Assembly (NCBI RefSeq): GCF_001014615.2
Contig: NZ_LBCQ02000004.1
Span: 310,001-374,000 of the forward strand
Length of the DNA stretch: 64,000 bases
Origin: Aquamicrobium sp. LC103
GTDB taxonomy: Bacteria; Pseudomonadota; Alphaproteobacteria; Rhizobiales; Rhizobiaceae
Reading direction: 5' to 3'
Positions 29,561 through 38,604 of the stretch are shown piece by piece. How positions within the stretch are numbered: the stretch's first letter is position 1; the number at the start of each line of letters is the position of its first letter. Position numbers and translations under genes: made by a program. The notes below the pieces were generated by a model. It was not told where the DNA came from. It did not search any database and saw only the letters and a program-made list of their open reading frames with translations.

Positions 29561-30481
29561 GTGTCGATTTGGCTCATTGCGATTGCTATGCACCGCAGCG
29601 AGCAAAGCTTCGACAATCTGGATGCCGCGGGTCGCGCGACGGCTCGCGTCTCGGTGCGTCCGGGCGTTCCCGTCGTCATCGCGGTCGTGCTCGCCGCGGT
29701 CCTGGCCTGGGCCGTCCTGGCGGCAATGGCGGCGCAGGCGGCAAGGATCGCGCCGCTCGAGCAGGGCCCGGGCGGCTTCCTCCTCGAAATCCTGCCGGAG
29801 ATCCCGTTGCCCGCCTTCATGGAGCGGTTCTTCCTGCTCTGCCTGACGCCCGCGCCGGCGCAAGATCCGAGCCCCGGCGGGATCGCGGCGCTGACGGCGA
29901 TGTGGTTCCTGATGGCGATCGCGATGATGCTGCCGTCGGCCGCGCCGATGATACGAACCTATTGCGAGATAGCCGATACCGCCGCCGGAAAGGGCGAAAG
30001 GGCGGTTCATCCGGTCGTGCTCGTCTGCGGGTATCTCGCCGTCTGGCTTGCGGCTTCCTTCGGCTTCGCCCTTTTAAGCGCGCTCCTCGCGGCGCTGGGC
30101 GCTTCCACGGGGGCGGCCGCGCCAGTGGTTGGCACGGCCGGCGCGGCGGCTCTCTTCGTCGCGGGCCTCTATCAATTCAGCTCGCTCAAGCATGCCTGCC
30201 TCGAAAAGTGCCGCAATCCGTTCGGCGTGCTTTTCTCCAGATGGAGCACGAAACGCTCGCGCATTTTCGTGCTCGGGGCGGAGCAGGGCATGTGGTGCCT
30301 CGGCTGCTGCTGGGCGTTGATGCTGGTGATGTTCGCGGTCGGCTCCATGAACATCTTCTGGATGGCGCTTGTCGGCATGTTCAGCCTGGTTGAAAAACAG
30401 ATCGCGGGCAGTTTATCCACGCGCATCGCCGGCGCGATCCTGCTTGTATGGTCGGCGGCACTGCTGTTTATTTCGCTTTAG
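29561..30481 (+). CDS. DUF2182 family membrane protein
   Basis: A protein of about 306 residues with six or seven hydrophobic helices, matching DUF2182 (predicted metal-binding integral membrane protein). Cysteine-containing motifs include LKHACLEKCRNPF, flanked by helices, and GMWCLGCCWALM; AMWFLMAIAMMLPSAAPM is another family landmark. The start is uncertain: GTG 29561 has GGGA at good distance, while TTG 29552 and ATG 29588 are also in frame. It lies 19 nt before a DUF1326 gene, a pairing seen repeatedly in bacteria. Function unknown; metal handling is a plausible guess. Confidence 0.82.
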   Translation: MSIWLIAIAMHRSEQSFDNLDAAGRATARVSVRPGVPVVIAVVLAAVLAWAVLAAMAAQAARIAPLEQGPGGFLLEILPEIPLPAFMERFFLLCLTPAPAQDPSPGGIAALTAMWFLMAIAMMLPSAAPMIRTYCEIADTAAGKGERAVHPVVLVCGYLAVWLAASFGFALLSALLAALGASTGAAAPVVGTAGAAALFVAGLYQFSSLKHACLEKCRNPFGVLFSRWSTKRSRIFVLGAEQGMWCLGCCWALMLVMFAVGSMNIFWMALVGMFSLVEKQIAGSLSTRIAGAILLVWSAALLFISL

Positions 30482-30500
30482 CGGAGGAGGACGATGCGGA

Positions 30501-31115
30501 ATGGCTGATATCGACTGGGCGATGAAGGGCGAGCTCGTACTCTCCTGCAACTGCACGGTGTTCTGTCCGTGCGTCCTGTCGCTCGGCTCGCATCCGCCCA
30601 CGGAGGGATACTGCCAGACCTGGGCGGGCTTCCGCATCGATGCCGGCCACTATGGCGATGTCGACCTTTCCGGCCTCAATCTCGGCCTCGTCATGGAAAT
30701 TCCCGGCTATATGAGCCGCGGCAACTGGACGGCCGGCCTCTTCATCGACGAGCGCGCCTCGATCTACGCGCAGAAGGCGTTCGGCAAGATCTTCTCCGGC
30801 AAGGCCGGTGGAACGACGTCGCTGCTTTCGATCCTCGTCGGCAATTTTCTCGGCATGGAACGTGCGCCGATCAGCTACGAGGTGAAGGACAAGACGCGCC
30901 TGTTCTCGATACCCAAGATCATCGACGGCGCGGTGACGCCCGTTCCGGGCAAGAACCGCGACGAAGACACCGTCATCACCAATTCCGAATACTGGATCGC
31001 GCCCGAGATCATCGTTGCGAAGTCCGAAAAGAGCCGCATGCGCGCTTTCGGCCGCAACTGGAATTTCGCCGGGCGTTCAGCCGAAATCTGCAAGCTCGAT
31101 TGGCGAGGGCCATGA
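30501..31115 (+). CDS. DUF1326 family cysteine-motif protein
   Basis: A 204-residue soluble protein of the DUF1326 family, function unknown. Near the N-terminus it has LSCNCTVFCPCVLS, a CxC-x3-CxC cluster (residues 16-23) well suited to bind metal. GGAGGAGG lies 10 nt before ATG 30501. It is preceded by DUF2182 and overlaps pcs by 4 nt (ATGA), so the three are translated from one message. A job delivering or sensing a metal together with the DUF2182 membrane protein is inferred only from the cysteines and the pairing. Confidence 0.82.
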   Translation: MADIDWAMKGELVLSCNCTVFCPCVLSLGSHPPTEGYCQTWAGFRIDAGHYGDVDLSGLNLGLVMEIPGYMSRGNWTAGLFIDERASIYAQKAFGKIFSGKAGGTTSLLSILVGNFLGMERAPISYEVKDKTRLFSIPKIIDGAVTPVPGKNRDEDTVITNSEYWIAPEIIVAKSEKSRMRAFGRNWNFAGRSAEICKLDWRGP

Positions 31116-31879
31116 CCGCCGATGCACCCCGCAAGAAACTGACGGACCGGATCCCGCGGCCGAGGAAGAAGGTGACGTGGCCGCAGGCGCGCGCCTTCTC
31201 TGTGCATCTCCTGACCGCCTCCGGATCGTTCCTCGCCTTCCTTTCCCTCGTCGCGGCGAGCGAGGAGCGCTGGACGGCGATGTTCCTGTGGCTGGGGCTG
31301 GCGCTTTTCGTCGACGGCATAGACGGGCCGATCGCCCGCAAGCTGGAAGTCAAGGAAGTGCTGCCGACCTGGTCGGGAGAGCTCCTCGACAACATCATCG
31401 ACTACGTGACCTATGTGCTGATCCCGGCGTTCGCGCTCTATCAGAGCGGGTTCATGGGCGAGGGGCTTTCCTTCCTCTCCGCCGCGATCATCGTGGTTTC
31501 GAGCGCCATCTATTACGCCGACACCGGGATGAAGACGAAGGAGAACTTCTTCAAGGGCTTTCCGGTCGTCTGGAACATGCTCGTCTTCACGCTGTTCGTG
31601 ATCGAGCCGGGCGAGTACATCTCCTTCGCCGTGGTGGTGATCGCGGCCATCCTTTCCTTCGTCCCGATCAACTTCCTGCATCCCGTGCGCGTCGAGCGGC
31701 TGCGGCCGCTCAATCTCGGCGTGTTCTTCGGATGGTGCCTGTTCTCGCTCGTCGCCCTGCTGCAGGACATGCAGGCGTCGCTGCCCGTCCAGATCGTGAT
31801 CGGAGCGACGGGGATCTATCTCTTCGTCATCGGCGGCATCATGCAGCTCTTCCCGAAACTCGGTCTGAAAAAGGTCTGA
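31112..31879 (+). CDS. pcs: Phosphatidylcholine synthase
   Basis: Condenses CDP-diacylglycerol with host- or environment-derived choline to phosphatidylcholine, in the inner membrane. The 255-residue protein has about eight hydrophobic helices and the CDP-alcohol phosphotransferase aspartates: VDGIDGPIARKL with Asp68, Asp71 and Arg76, then GELLDNIIDY with Asp93 and Asp97. Pcs is typical of rhizobia, Brucella and relatives that need phosphatidylcholine for host contact. ATG 31112 overlaps the previous stop. A quinone reductase gene starts 1 nt downstream. Confidence 0.93.
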   Translation: MTADAPRKKLTDRIPRPRKKVTWPQARAFSVHLLTASGSFLAFLSLVAASEERWTAMFLWLGLALFVDGIDGPIARKLEVKEVLPTWSGELLDNIIDYVTYVLIPAFALYQSGFMGEGLSFLSAAIIVVSSAIYYADTGMKTKENFFKGFPVVWNMLVFTLFVIEPGEYISFAVVVIAAILSFVPINFLHPVRVERLRPLNLGVFFGWCLFSLVALLQDMQASLPVQIVIGATGIYLFVIGGIMQLFPKLGLKKV

Positions 31880-31880
31880 A

Positions 31881-32858
31881 ATGGCTAAGGCAATTCGCAT
31901 CCACAAGAATGGCGGGCCGGAAGTCCTGTCCTACGAGGACCATGATCCGGGCAAGCCCGGCAAGGGCGAGGCGCTCATCCGCCAGAAGGCCGTGGGCCTG
32001 AATTTCATCGACGTCTACTACCGCACCGGCCTCTATCCCGCGCCGGCGGGCCTGCCGATGACGCCGGGCGGCGAGGGCGCCGGCATCGTGCTCGAAACCG
32101 GCGAAGGCGTCGACTGGCTGGCGCCCGGCGACCGGGTCGCTTATTGCGGCCCGGTGGGTGCCTATGCCGAGGAGCGGGTGATCGCCGCCGACCGGCTGGT
32201 GAAATTGCCCGACGGCATCTCCGACGAGCAGGCTGCCGCGATGATGCTGAAGGGCATGACGGCGGAATATCTGCTGCGGCGCACCTATCCGGTCAAGGCC
32301 GGCGACATCGTGCTCTACCACGCCGCCGCCGGCGGCGTCGGCCTGATCTTCGGGCAATGGGCGAAGCATCTCGGCGCCACCGTGATCGGCACGGCCGGCT
32401 CGCCGGAGAAGGTGGAACTCGCCAAGGCGCATGGCTACGACCACGTCATCGATTATTCGAAGAAGAACTTCGTCGATGAGGTGAAGGCGATCACCGGGGG
32501 ACGGAAATGCGACGTCGTCTACGATTCCGTCGGCAAGGACACGTTCGAGGGCTCGCTCGACTGCCTGCGCACGCGCGGTATGTTCGTGAGCTTCGGCCAG
32601 TCTTCGGGACCGATCCCGCCCTTCAACATGGCGATCCTGTCGCAGAAGGGCTCGCTCTACGCCACCCGGCCGACGCTCTTCACCTATATCGCCAAGCGCG
32701 ACGAGCTGGAGCGGTCGGCGAAAGCGCTGTTCGACGTTGTCGAGAAAGGCTTCGTCAACATCCAGATCAACCAGCGCTATGCCTTGAAGGACGCCGCCAG
32801 GGCGCATGAGGACCTGGAAGGACGCAGGACAACTGGCACGACGATCCTGATCCCGTAG
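31881..32858 (+). CDS. Quinone oxidoreductase (zinc-independent MDR family)
   Basis: A 325-residue NADPH:quinone oxidoreductase of the medium-chain dehydrogenase superfamily. The substrate-facing N-terminal domain has NFIDVYYRTGLYP, and the nucleotide site is HAAAGGVGLIFGQWAKHLG near residue 148. No structural-zinc cysteines are seen, as in QOR-type enzymes. It begins 1 nt after the pcs stop and so is probably read with it. The natural acceptor is not predictable. Confidence 0.92.
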   Translation: MAKAIRIHKNGGPEVLSYEDHDPGKPGKGEALIRQKAVGLNFIDVYYRTGLYPAPAGLPMTPGGEGAGIVLETGEGVDWLAPGDRVAYCGPVGAYAEERVIAADRLVKLPDGISDEQAAAMMLKGMTAEYLLRRTYPVKAGDIVLYHAAAGGVGLIFGQWAKHLGATVIGTAGSPEKVELAKAHGYDHVIDYSKKNFVDEVKAITGGRKCDVVYDSVGKDTFEGSLDCLRTRGMFVSFGQSSGPIPPFNMAILSQKGSLYATRPTLFTYIAKRDELERSAKALFDVVEKGFVNIQINQRYALKDAARAHEDLEGRRTTGTTILIP

Positions 32859-32906
32859 GGCGCTTTTCGCTGAAAAACTTGAAGCACTTTCAAAAGCGGT
32901 TGTGCT

Positions 32907-32935
32907 TTGCGTTCGTCGTCGCACCTGCCTACGAT
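32907..32935 (+). promoter_or_regulatory. Candidate promoter of the BMP-type ABC operon
   Basis: TTGCGT (32907-32912), 17-nt spacer, TACGAT (32930-32935). The leader would include a 12-codon open frame at 32959-32997 whose stop overlaps ATG 32994. A hairpin AAGCAC/GTGCTT (32883-32907) overlaps the -35 region. Confidence 0.35.
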
Positions 32936-32993
32936 GCCCCTGGGAACAAAAACACAAGATGAATCGAATGGGAGCGCCGTGGAACAGACGCGC

Positions 32994-34553
32994 ATGACCC
33001 AGGGCCGGGACCTCCTCGAGGTTCGCGGCCTCACGAAGATCTTTGGCCGTCTGAAAGCCTGCGACGGCATCGACCTGACGATCGAAAAGGGCGAGATACA
33101 CGCGCTTCTCGGCGAAAACGGCGCCGGCAAGTCCACGCTCGTGAAAATGCTGTTCGGCTCGCTCGAGCCGAATTCGGGCGAAATCCTCTGGAAAGGCGAG
33201 CCTGTCGCGGTGACCAGCCCGTCGGTGGCGCGCAAGCTGGGCATCGGCATGGTGTTCCAGCATTTCTCGCTGTTCGAGGCGCTGACGGCGGCCGAAAACA
33301 TCCTTCTCTCGCTGGACAGGCGCATCGGCGTTGGCGAGATCGCGGAAAAAGCGCGTGAGCTCTCCCGCGCCTACGGCTTGCCGCTCGATCCTCATGCCCT
33401 GGTCGGCGATCTTTCGGTGGGCGAACGCCAGCGCATCGAGATCATTCGCTGCCTGCTGCAGGAACCGGAGCTGATCATCCTCGACGAACCCACCTCGGTG
33501 CTGACCCCGCAGGAGGCGGAAAAGCTTTTCGAGACGCTTGAACGGTTGCGTTCGGAAGGCAAGTCGATCCTCTACATCTCGCACCGGCTGGAGGAGGTGA
33601 AGCGACTCTGCGATCGCGCCACCGTCCTGCGGCACGGCAAGGTGGTCGGTCATTGCGACCCGCGCAAGGAAACGGCGTCGTCGCTGGCGCGGATGATGGT
33701 CGGCAACGAGGTCCAGAGCGTCGTGCACGAGCCGGTCGATGTCTCGGAAACGCGTGAGGCGCTGCTCGAGGTTCGCGGGCTAAACCGCCAAGCTGCAACG
33801 CCTTTTTCTATTCCGCTGCGGGGCGTCTCGCTTGTCGTGCATGCTGGCGAGGTGATCGGCATCGCCGGTGTCGCGGGCAATGGGCAGGGCGAGTTCTTCG
33901 AAGCGGTTTCCGGCGAAGCGCTGCAGGCCGAGGCCGATGTGGTGAAGCTGCGCGGCAAGGATGCCGGCCGGCTCGACATTTCCGGGCGGCGGCTGCTGGG
34001 CGCGGCCTTCGTGCCGGAGGAACGTCTCGGCCACGGCGCCGCGCCGCGGATGCGGCTTTCCGAAAACCTCCTGCTTTCGCGCTTCAGGACCGACGCCAAG
34101 GCGTTCCTGGCCGGCGGCCGGCTGATACGCGCCGGCACGCTCGCCGAGACCTCGAAGCGCATCGTCAAGGAAATGGACGTGCGCAAGAGCGCCGAAGACC
34201 CCGAGGCGGCGGCGCTTTCCGGCGGAAACCTGCAGAAGTTCATCGTCGGGCGCGAACTCGACCGCCGCCCATCGATCATGGTGGTGAACCAGCCGACATG
34301 GGGCGTCGACGCGGGGGCCGCGGCGCGCATCCGCCAGGCGCTGATCGACCTGGCCGCGAGCGGCTCGGCGGTCCTCGTCATCAGCCAGGACCTCGACGAA
34401 TTGTTCGAAATCTCCGACGCGATCGCGGTGATGCATGACGGCAAGCTTTCCGCGCCGATCCCGATCGCCGAGGCGACCTACGAGAAGATCGGCTTGCTGA
34501 TGGGCGGCGCGGACGCCTCGTCGCCCGCCAGCCTTGGCGAGGAGGTGGCCTGA
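32994..34553 (+). CDS. BMP-type nucleoside ABC transporter, ATP-binding protein
   Basis: A 519-residue ATPase made of two fused ABC domains, as in sugar and nucleoside importers (RbsA/NupA type). First domain: Walker A GENGAGKST, signature LSVGERQRIEI, Walker B LIILDEPT. Second domain: degenerate Walker A GVAGNGQGEFFE, signature LSGGNLQKFIVG and NQPTWGVD in place of a standard Walker B. ATG 32994 is chosen; GTG 32979 in frame with GGGAG is an alternative. Permease and BMP binding-protein genes follow directly, so the system probably imports purine nucleosides. Confidence 0.9.
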   Translation: MTQGRDLLEVRGLTKIFGRLKACDGIDLTIEKGEIHALLGENGAGKSTLVKMLFGSLEPNSGEILWKGEPVAVTSPSVARKLGIGMVFQHFSLFEALTAAENILLSLDRRIGVGEIAEKARELSRAYGLPLDPHALVGDLSVGERQRIEIIRCLLQEPELIILDEPTSVLTPQEAEKLFETLERLRSEGKSILYISHRLEEVKRLCDRATVLRHGKVVGHCDPRKETASSLARMMVGNEVQSVVHEPVDVSETREALLEVRGLNRQAATPFSIPLRGVSLVVHAGEVIGIAGVAGNGQGEFFEAVSGEALQAEADVVKLRGKDAGRLDISGRRLLGAAFVPEERLGHGAAPRMRLSENLLLSRFRTDAKAFLAGGRLIRAGTLAETSKRIVKEMDVRKSAEDPEAAALSGGNLQKFIVGRELDRRPSIMVVNQPTWGVDAGAAARIRQALIDLAASGSAVLVISQDLDELFEISDAIAVMHDGKLSAPIPIAEATYEKIGLLMGGADASSPASLGEEVA

Positions 34554-35644
34554 TGCGGATCGAACTCGTCAAGCGCCAGCAGAGATCGGCTCTCTTCAGC
34601 GCGCTTTCACCCTTCATCGCGCTGGCTCTCACCATCCTCGCCGGAGCGATCCTCTTCGCTTTCCTCGGCAAAAACCCCGCCACCGCGCTCTATTACTATT
34701 TCGTCGACCCGCTGCTCGAGACCTGGTCCCTGCATGAACTGGCGATCAAGTCGGCGCCGCTGATCCTGATAGCGGTCGGGCTCTCGATCTGCTTCCTCTC
34801 CAACAACTGGAACATCGGCGCGGAAGGCCAGTTCATCATGGGCGCCGTCGTCGGCTCGATGCTGCCGGTGATGTTTCCGGAATTCCAGTACTGGTTCGTG
34901 CTGCCGCTGATGCTCGTCATGGGCATCGCGGGCGGCGCCGCCTACGCGGCGATCCCGGCCTTCCTCAAGGTTCGCTTCAACACCAACGAGATACTGACCA
35001 GCCTGATGCTGGTCTATGTCGCCCAGCTCTTCCTCGACTGGCTGGTGCGCGGCCCGTGGCGCAATCCGGCCGGTTTCAACTTCCCCGAGACGGTCCGGTT
35101 CCACGCTCATGCGATCCTGCCCGAAATCCTCCCCGCTTCAGGAAGGGCGCATTGGGGCTTCGTCTTCGCTCTGATCGCGGCGGTCGCGCTGTGGTTCATC
35201 CTGTCGCGCACCCTGACCGGCTTCGAGGTGAAGGTGATGGGCCAGAGCCCGCGGGCAGGGCGCTTCGCCGGCTTCTCGCGGCCGAAGCTGATCTTCTTCG
35301 CCTTCCTGCTTTCCGGAGGATTGGCGGGGCTGGCCGGCATTTCCGAGGTTTCCGGCGCGATGGGTCAGTTGCGGCCGGTGATCTCGCCCGGATACGGCTT
35401 CACCGCGATCATCGTGGCCTTCCTCGGCCGGCTCAATCCACTCGGCATCGTCGCGGCCGGCCTGGTGCTCGGCCTCACCTATCTCGGCGGCGAGGCGGCG
35501 CAGATATCGCTCGGCGTATCCGACAAGGTGGCGCGCGTCTTCCAGGGCATGCTGCTCTTCTTCGTGCTCGGCTGCGACACGCTCATCCACTATCGGGTCC
35601 GCTTCATCGGCTCTCCCGCGCAGAAACCGGTCGAGGAGGCCTGA
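34553..35644 (+). CDS. BMP-type ABC transporter, first permease
   Basis: A 363-residue inner-membrane permease of the branched-chain/ribose-type family (BPD_transp_2) with about ten helices. NNWNIGAEGQFIMGAVVGS is the conserved first-half motif, and GGLAGLAGISEVSG the second-half one. It starts inside the ATPase stop (TGATG), so the two are translationally coupled, and the second permease starts 3 nt after its stop. Together the two permeases form the heterodimeric channel. Confidence 0.93.
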   Translation: MRIELVKRQQRSALFSALSPFIALALTILAGAILFAFLGKNPATALYYYFVDPLLETWSLHELAIKSAPLILIAVGLSICFLSNNWNIGAEGQFIMGAVVGSMLPVMFPEFQYWFVLPLMLVMGIAGGAAYAAIPAFLKVRFNTNEILTSLMLVYVAQLFLDWLVRGPWRNPAGFNFPETVRFHAHAILPEILPASGRAHWGFVFALIAAVALWFILSRTLTGFEVKVMGQSPRAGRFAGFSRPKLIFFAFLLSGGLAGLAGISEVSGAMGQLRPVISPGYGFTAIIVAFLGRLNPLGIVAAGLVLGLTYLGGEAAQISLGVSDKVARVFQGMLLFFVLGCDTLIHYRVRFIGSPAQKPVEEA

Positions 35645-35647
35645 TCG

Positions 35648-36568
35648 ATGGGCATCGCCGAAAGCATCCTGCTTACCATCGCCACGGCCGCCACGCCGCT
35701 GCTGATCGCGGCGATGGGCGAACTCGTGGTCGAACGATCCGGCGTCCTCAATCTCGGCGTCGAAGGCATGATGGTGATGGGCGCGGTGTGCGGCTTCGCC
35801 GCCGCGGCGCTCACCGGCTCGCCCTGGATGGGCGTCTTCGGGGGAATTCTCGCCGGAGTGGTCATGTCGCTGCTGTTCGCGTTCCTGACGCTCAGCATCG
35901 CCACCAATCAGGTGGCGACCGGCCTTTCGCTCACCCTTCTCGGGCTCGGGCTATCCGGCATGATCGGCGAGAGCTTCGTCGGCTCGGCGGGGCGCAAGCT
36001 GCCCGTGCTCGACCTGCCGGTGCTGAGCGACCTGCCGCTGGTCGGCCGACTTGTGTTCGGGCAGGATCCGATCTTCTACATGTCGATCGCGCTCACCCTC
36101 GGCGTTTCCTGGTTCCTCTTCCGCACGCGGGCCGGATTGACGCTGCGCTCGATCGGCGACAGCCACAGCTCGGCGCACGCGCTCGGCATTTCCGTCATCG
36201 GCTATCGCTATCTGGCGGTGATGTTCGGCGGCGCGTGCGCTGGCCTCGCCGGCGCGCATCTGTCGCTCGTCTACACGCCGCAATGGGTGGAGAACATGAC
36301 CGCGGGGCGTGGCTGGATCGCTCTCGCGCTGGTGGTCTTCGCCTCCTGGCGGCCGCTGCGCGTGCTTGCCGGCGCGTATCTCTTCGGCGCGGTCACGATC
36401 GGCCAGCTTCATGCGCAGGCGCTCGGCTTCGGCATCCCCTCGCAGCTACTTTCGTCGCTGCCCTATCTGGCGACCATCGTGGTTCTTGTTCTAATCTCGC
36501 GCAACAGGCGGCTCACCCTGATGAACACGCCGGCGTCGCTCGGCCAGCCCTTCGTGCCTGAAAGATAG
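35648..36568 (+). CDS. BMP-type ABC transporter, second permease
   Basis: A 306-residue permease of the same family as the preceding gene, with about nine hydrophobic helices. Landmarks are ERSGVLNLGVEGMMVMGAV near residue 29 and RYLAVMFGGACAGLAGAHLS. Pairing of one long and one short permease is normal for nucleoside ABC importers. It begins 3 nt after the first permease and is followed, after a 70-nt gap, by the binding-protein gene. Confidence 0.93.
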   Translation: MGIAESILLTIATAATPLLIAAMGELVVERSGVLNLGVEGMMVMGAVCGFAAAALTGSPWMGVFGGILAGVVMSLLFAFLTLSIATNQVATGLSLTLLGLGLSGMIGESFVGSAGRKLPVLDLPVLSDLPLVGRLVFGQDPIFYMSIALTLGVSWFLFRTRAGLTLRSIGDSHSSAHALGISVIGYRYLAVMFGGACAGLAGAHLSLVYTPQWVENMTAGRGWIALALVVFASWRPLRVLAGAYLFGAVTIGQLHAQALGFGIPSQLLSSLPYLATIVVLVLISRNRRLTLMNTPASLGQPFVPER

Positions 36569-36638
36569 GGACGACCGCAACGAAAATCATAAAGACGGGT
36601 AAGCTCGAACCAAATCTGAACGAAAGGAACCATTCGAA

Positions 36639-37712
36639 ATGAGGAAGACCCTATTGGGATTGGCCGCCGCCGCGCTGGCCTTGTCGGTGTCGGCTCCCGC
36701 TATTGCCCAGGACAAGATCAAGGCCTGTTTCGTCTATATCGGTCCGAAGACAGACGGCGGCTGGACGCAGGCGCACGACATCGGCCGTCAGCTCGTCGAC
36801 AAGGAACTCGGCGACAAGGTCGAGACGCAGTATGTCGAAAGCGTGCCGGAAGGACCGGACGCCGAGCGCGTGATCGAGCGCTTCGCCCGCTCCGGCTGCG
36901 CGATCGTGTTCACGACCTCCTTCGGCTACATGGACCAGACCATCGCGGTCGCGTCCAAGTTTCCCGACGTGAAGTTCGAGCATGCCACCGGCTACAAGAC
37001 CGCGGAGAACGTGACGTCCTACAATTCGCGTTTCTACGAGGGCCGCTACATCATCGGCCAGATCGCCGCGAAAATGTCGAAAACGGGCGTCGCGGGCTAT
37101 ATCGCCTCCTTCCCGGTTCCCGAGGTGGTGCAGGGCATCAACGCCTTCACGCTCGGCGCGCAGAGCGTCAATCCGGACTTCAAGCTCAAGGTCATCTGGG
37201 TCAATACCTGGCATGACGCGGGCAAGGAGGCGGACGCCGCCAAGGCCCTGATCGACCAGGGCGTCGACATCCTGACCCAGCACACCGACTCGGCCGCGCC
37301 CATGCAGATCGCCGAGGAGCGCGGCATCAAGGCGTTCGGCCAGGCCTTCGACCAGATCCAGGCCGGCCCGAACGCCCAGCTCACCGCCATCGTCGACACC
37401 TGGGGCCCCTACTATGTGAAGCGCATCCAGGCGGTTCTCGACGGCACCTGGAAGGGCGGCGAAGCGACCTGGGACGGCCTTGCCGAAGGCATCCTCGAAA
37501 TGGCGCCCTACACCAACATGCCCGACGACATGAAGGCGGCCGCCGAGGAGACCGAGGCCAAGATCAAGTCCGGCGAGTTGAAGCCGTTCACCGGCCCGAT
37601 CACCAAGCAGGACGGCACGGAGTGGCTAAAGGAAGGCGAGAGCGCGGACGATCCGACGCTGCTCGGCCTGAACTTCTACGTAAAGGGCGTGGACGACAAG
37701 CTGCCGAACTGA
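36639..37712 (+). CDS. BMP family ABC transporter substrate-binding protein
   Basis: A 357-residue periplasmic binding protein of the Bmp/PnrA-like family, which binds purine nucleosides in characterised members. Signal peptide of about 23 residues ends at APAIAQ; no lipobox cysteine is present, so unlike TmpC or PnrA it should be soluble. CFVYIGPKTDGGWTQAHD is the usual first strand and loop, and NSRFYEGRYIIGQIA a central family motif. An AAAGGA ribosome site precedes ATG 36639. A strong terminator ends the operon. Confidence 0.93.
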   Translation: MRKTLLGLAAAALALSVSAPAIAQDKIKACFVYIGPKTDGGWTQAHDIGRQLVDKELGDKVETQYVESVPEGPDAERVIERFARSGCAIVFTTSFGYMDQTIAVASKFPDVKFEHATGYKTAENVTSYNSRFYEGRYIIGQIAAKMSKTGVAGYIASFPVPEVVQGINAFTLGAQSVNPDFKLKVIWVNTWHDAGKEADAAKALIDQGVDILTQHTDSAAPMQIAEERGIKAFGQAFDQIQAGPNAQLTAIVDTWGPYYVKRIQAVLDGTWKGGEATWDGLAEGILEMAPYTNMPDDMKAAAEETEAKIKSGELKPFTGPITKQDGTEWLKEGESADDPTLLGLNFYVKGVDDKLPN

Positions 37713-37733
37713 TCCCACGCACCAGTTTACGGG

Positions 37734-37762
37734 AAAGGGCGCCGCAGCGGCGCCCTTTTTTT
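37734..37762 (+). terminator. Rho-independent terminator of the ABC operon
   Basis: GGGCGCCGC/GCGGCGCCC hairpin preceded by AAA and followed by seven T residues, 22 nt after the binding-protein stop. Confidence 0.92.
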
Positions 37763-37872
37763 GTCGTGAACTGCATTTCCGCGATCTGCCGGCGGGGTTG
37801 CTGCTGACAGTCGGCTGTCAGGAGAGGGCTGCTAGGATCGGCAATGTCGAAACCGCAGAGAGGAGGAAACCG

Positions 37873-38517
37873 ATGCTGAAATTCTATCACGCGCCCTGGT
37901 CGCGCTCGTCCGGCACATTCTGGCTGCTCGAGGAGCTTGGCGTCGACTATGAGATTGAGCACGTCGACATTCGCGCCGAAGGAGGGGTGCCGGAGGATTA
38001 CCGGTCGATACAGCCGAACAAAAAGGTTCCCGCGATCGAGCATGACGGCATCGTCGTCACCGAGCGGGCGGCGATCTGCACCTATCTGGCGGATGCATTT
38101 CCTCAGGCAGGACTTGCGCCCGCGATCGGCGATCCGTCGAGAGGTCCGTATCTCACCTGGCTCGTCTATTGCGACGCGGTTTTCGACCCTGCCGTCGCGG
38201 CAAGGGCGCAGGGCTGGGAATATCGCTGCTCGGCCTTTTCCTTCGGGTCGTTCGAGGACATGGTGGCGAATGTGGAGAAGCAACTGTCGAGGAACGAATA
38301 TGCGATCGGCGACCGCTTCACCGCCGTCGACACGCAGCTTGCCAGCGGCATCCACTATACGCTCGACGTGCTGAAAGTGTTTCCCGACAGGCCGGTGTTT
38401 CGGGACTATCTCGCGCGGATGCAGGATCGGCCGAAGTTCAGGAGCTTCATGGAAAAGGACCAGGCAATGGCCATGGCGACGCCTTTCTTCCAGAAGCAGT
38501 TTGCCGACGATGCCTGA
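37873..38517 (+). CDS. Glutathione S-transferase family protein
   Basis: A 214-residue cytosolic glutathione transferase. The N-terminal thioredoxin-fold domain has MLKFYHAPWSRSSGTFWLLEE, shown by its first 21 positions, and the cis-proline/glutathione motif NKKVPAIEHDGIVVTERAAI; the helical C-terminal domain follows. ATG 37873 stands 6 nt after AGGAGG; the longer open frame upstream is ignored. The substrate is not predictable. Single-gene unit between two terminators. Confidence 0.9.
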   Translation: MLKFYHAPWSRSSGTFWLLEELGVDYEIEHVDIRAEGGVPEDYRSIQPNKKVPAIEHDGIVVTERAAICTYLADAFPQAGLAPAIGDPSRGPYLTWLVYCDAVFDPAVAARAQGWEYRCSAFSFGSFEDMVANVEKQLSRNEYAIGDRFTAVDTQLASGIHYTLDVLKVFPDRPVFRDYLARMQDRPKFRSFMEKDQAMAMATPFFQKQFADDA

Positions 38518-38550
38518 CGGCTCCGCCCGAAGACAGGGCGACACAACGCG

Positions 38551-38574
38551 AAAACCCGGCCGAGGCCGGGTTTT
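38551..38574. terminator. Bidirectional terminator
   Basis: AAAACCCGGC/GCCGGGTTTT stem with a short CGAG loop, between the convergent glutathione transferase and RcnB-like genes, with T-rich tails on both strands. Confidence 0.85.
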
Positions 38575-38604
38575 GCTTTTTCGGTGAATCCGTGGCGCCG
38601 GCGC

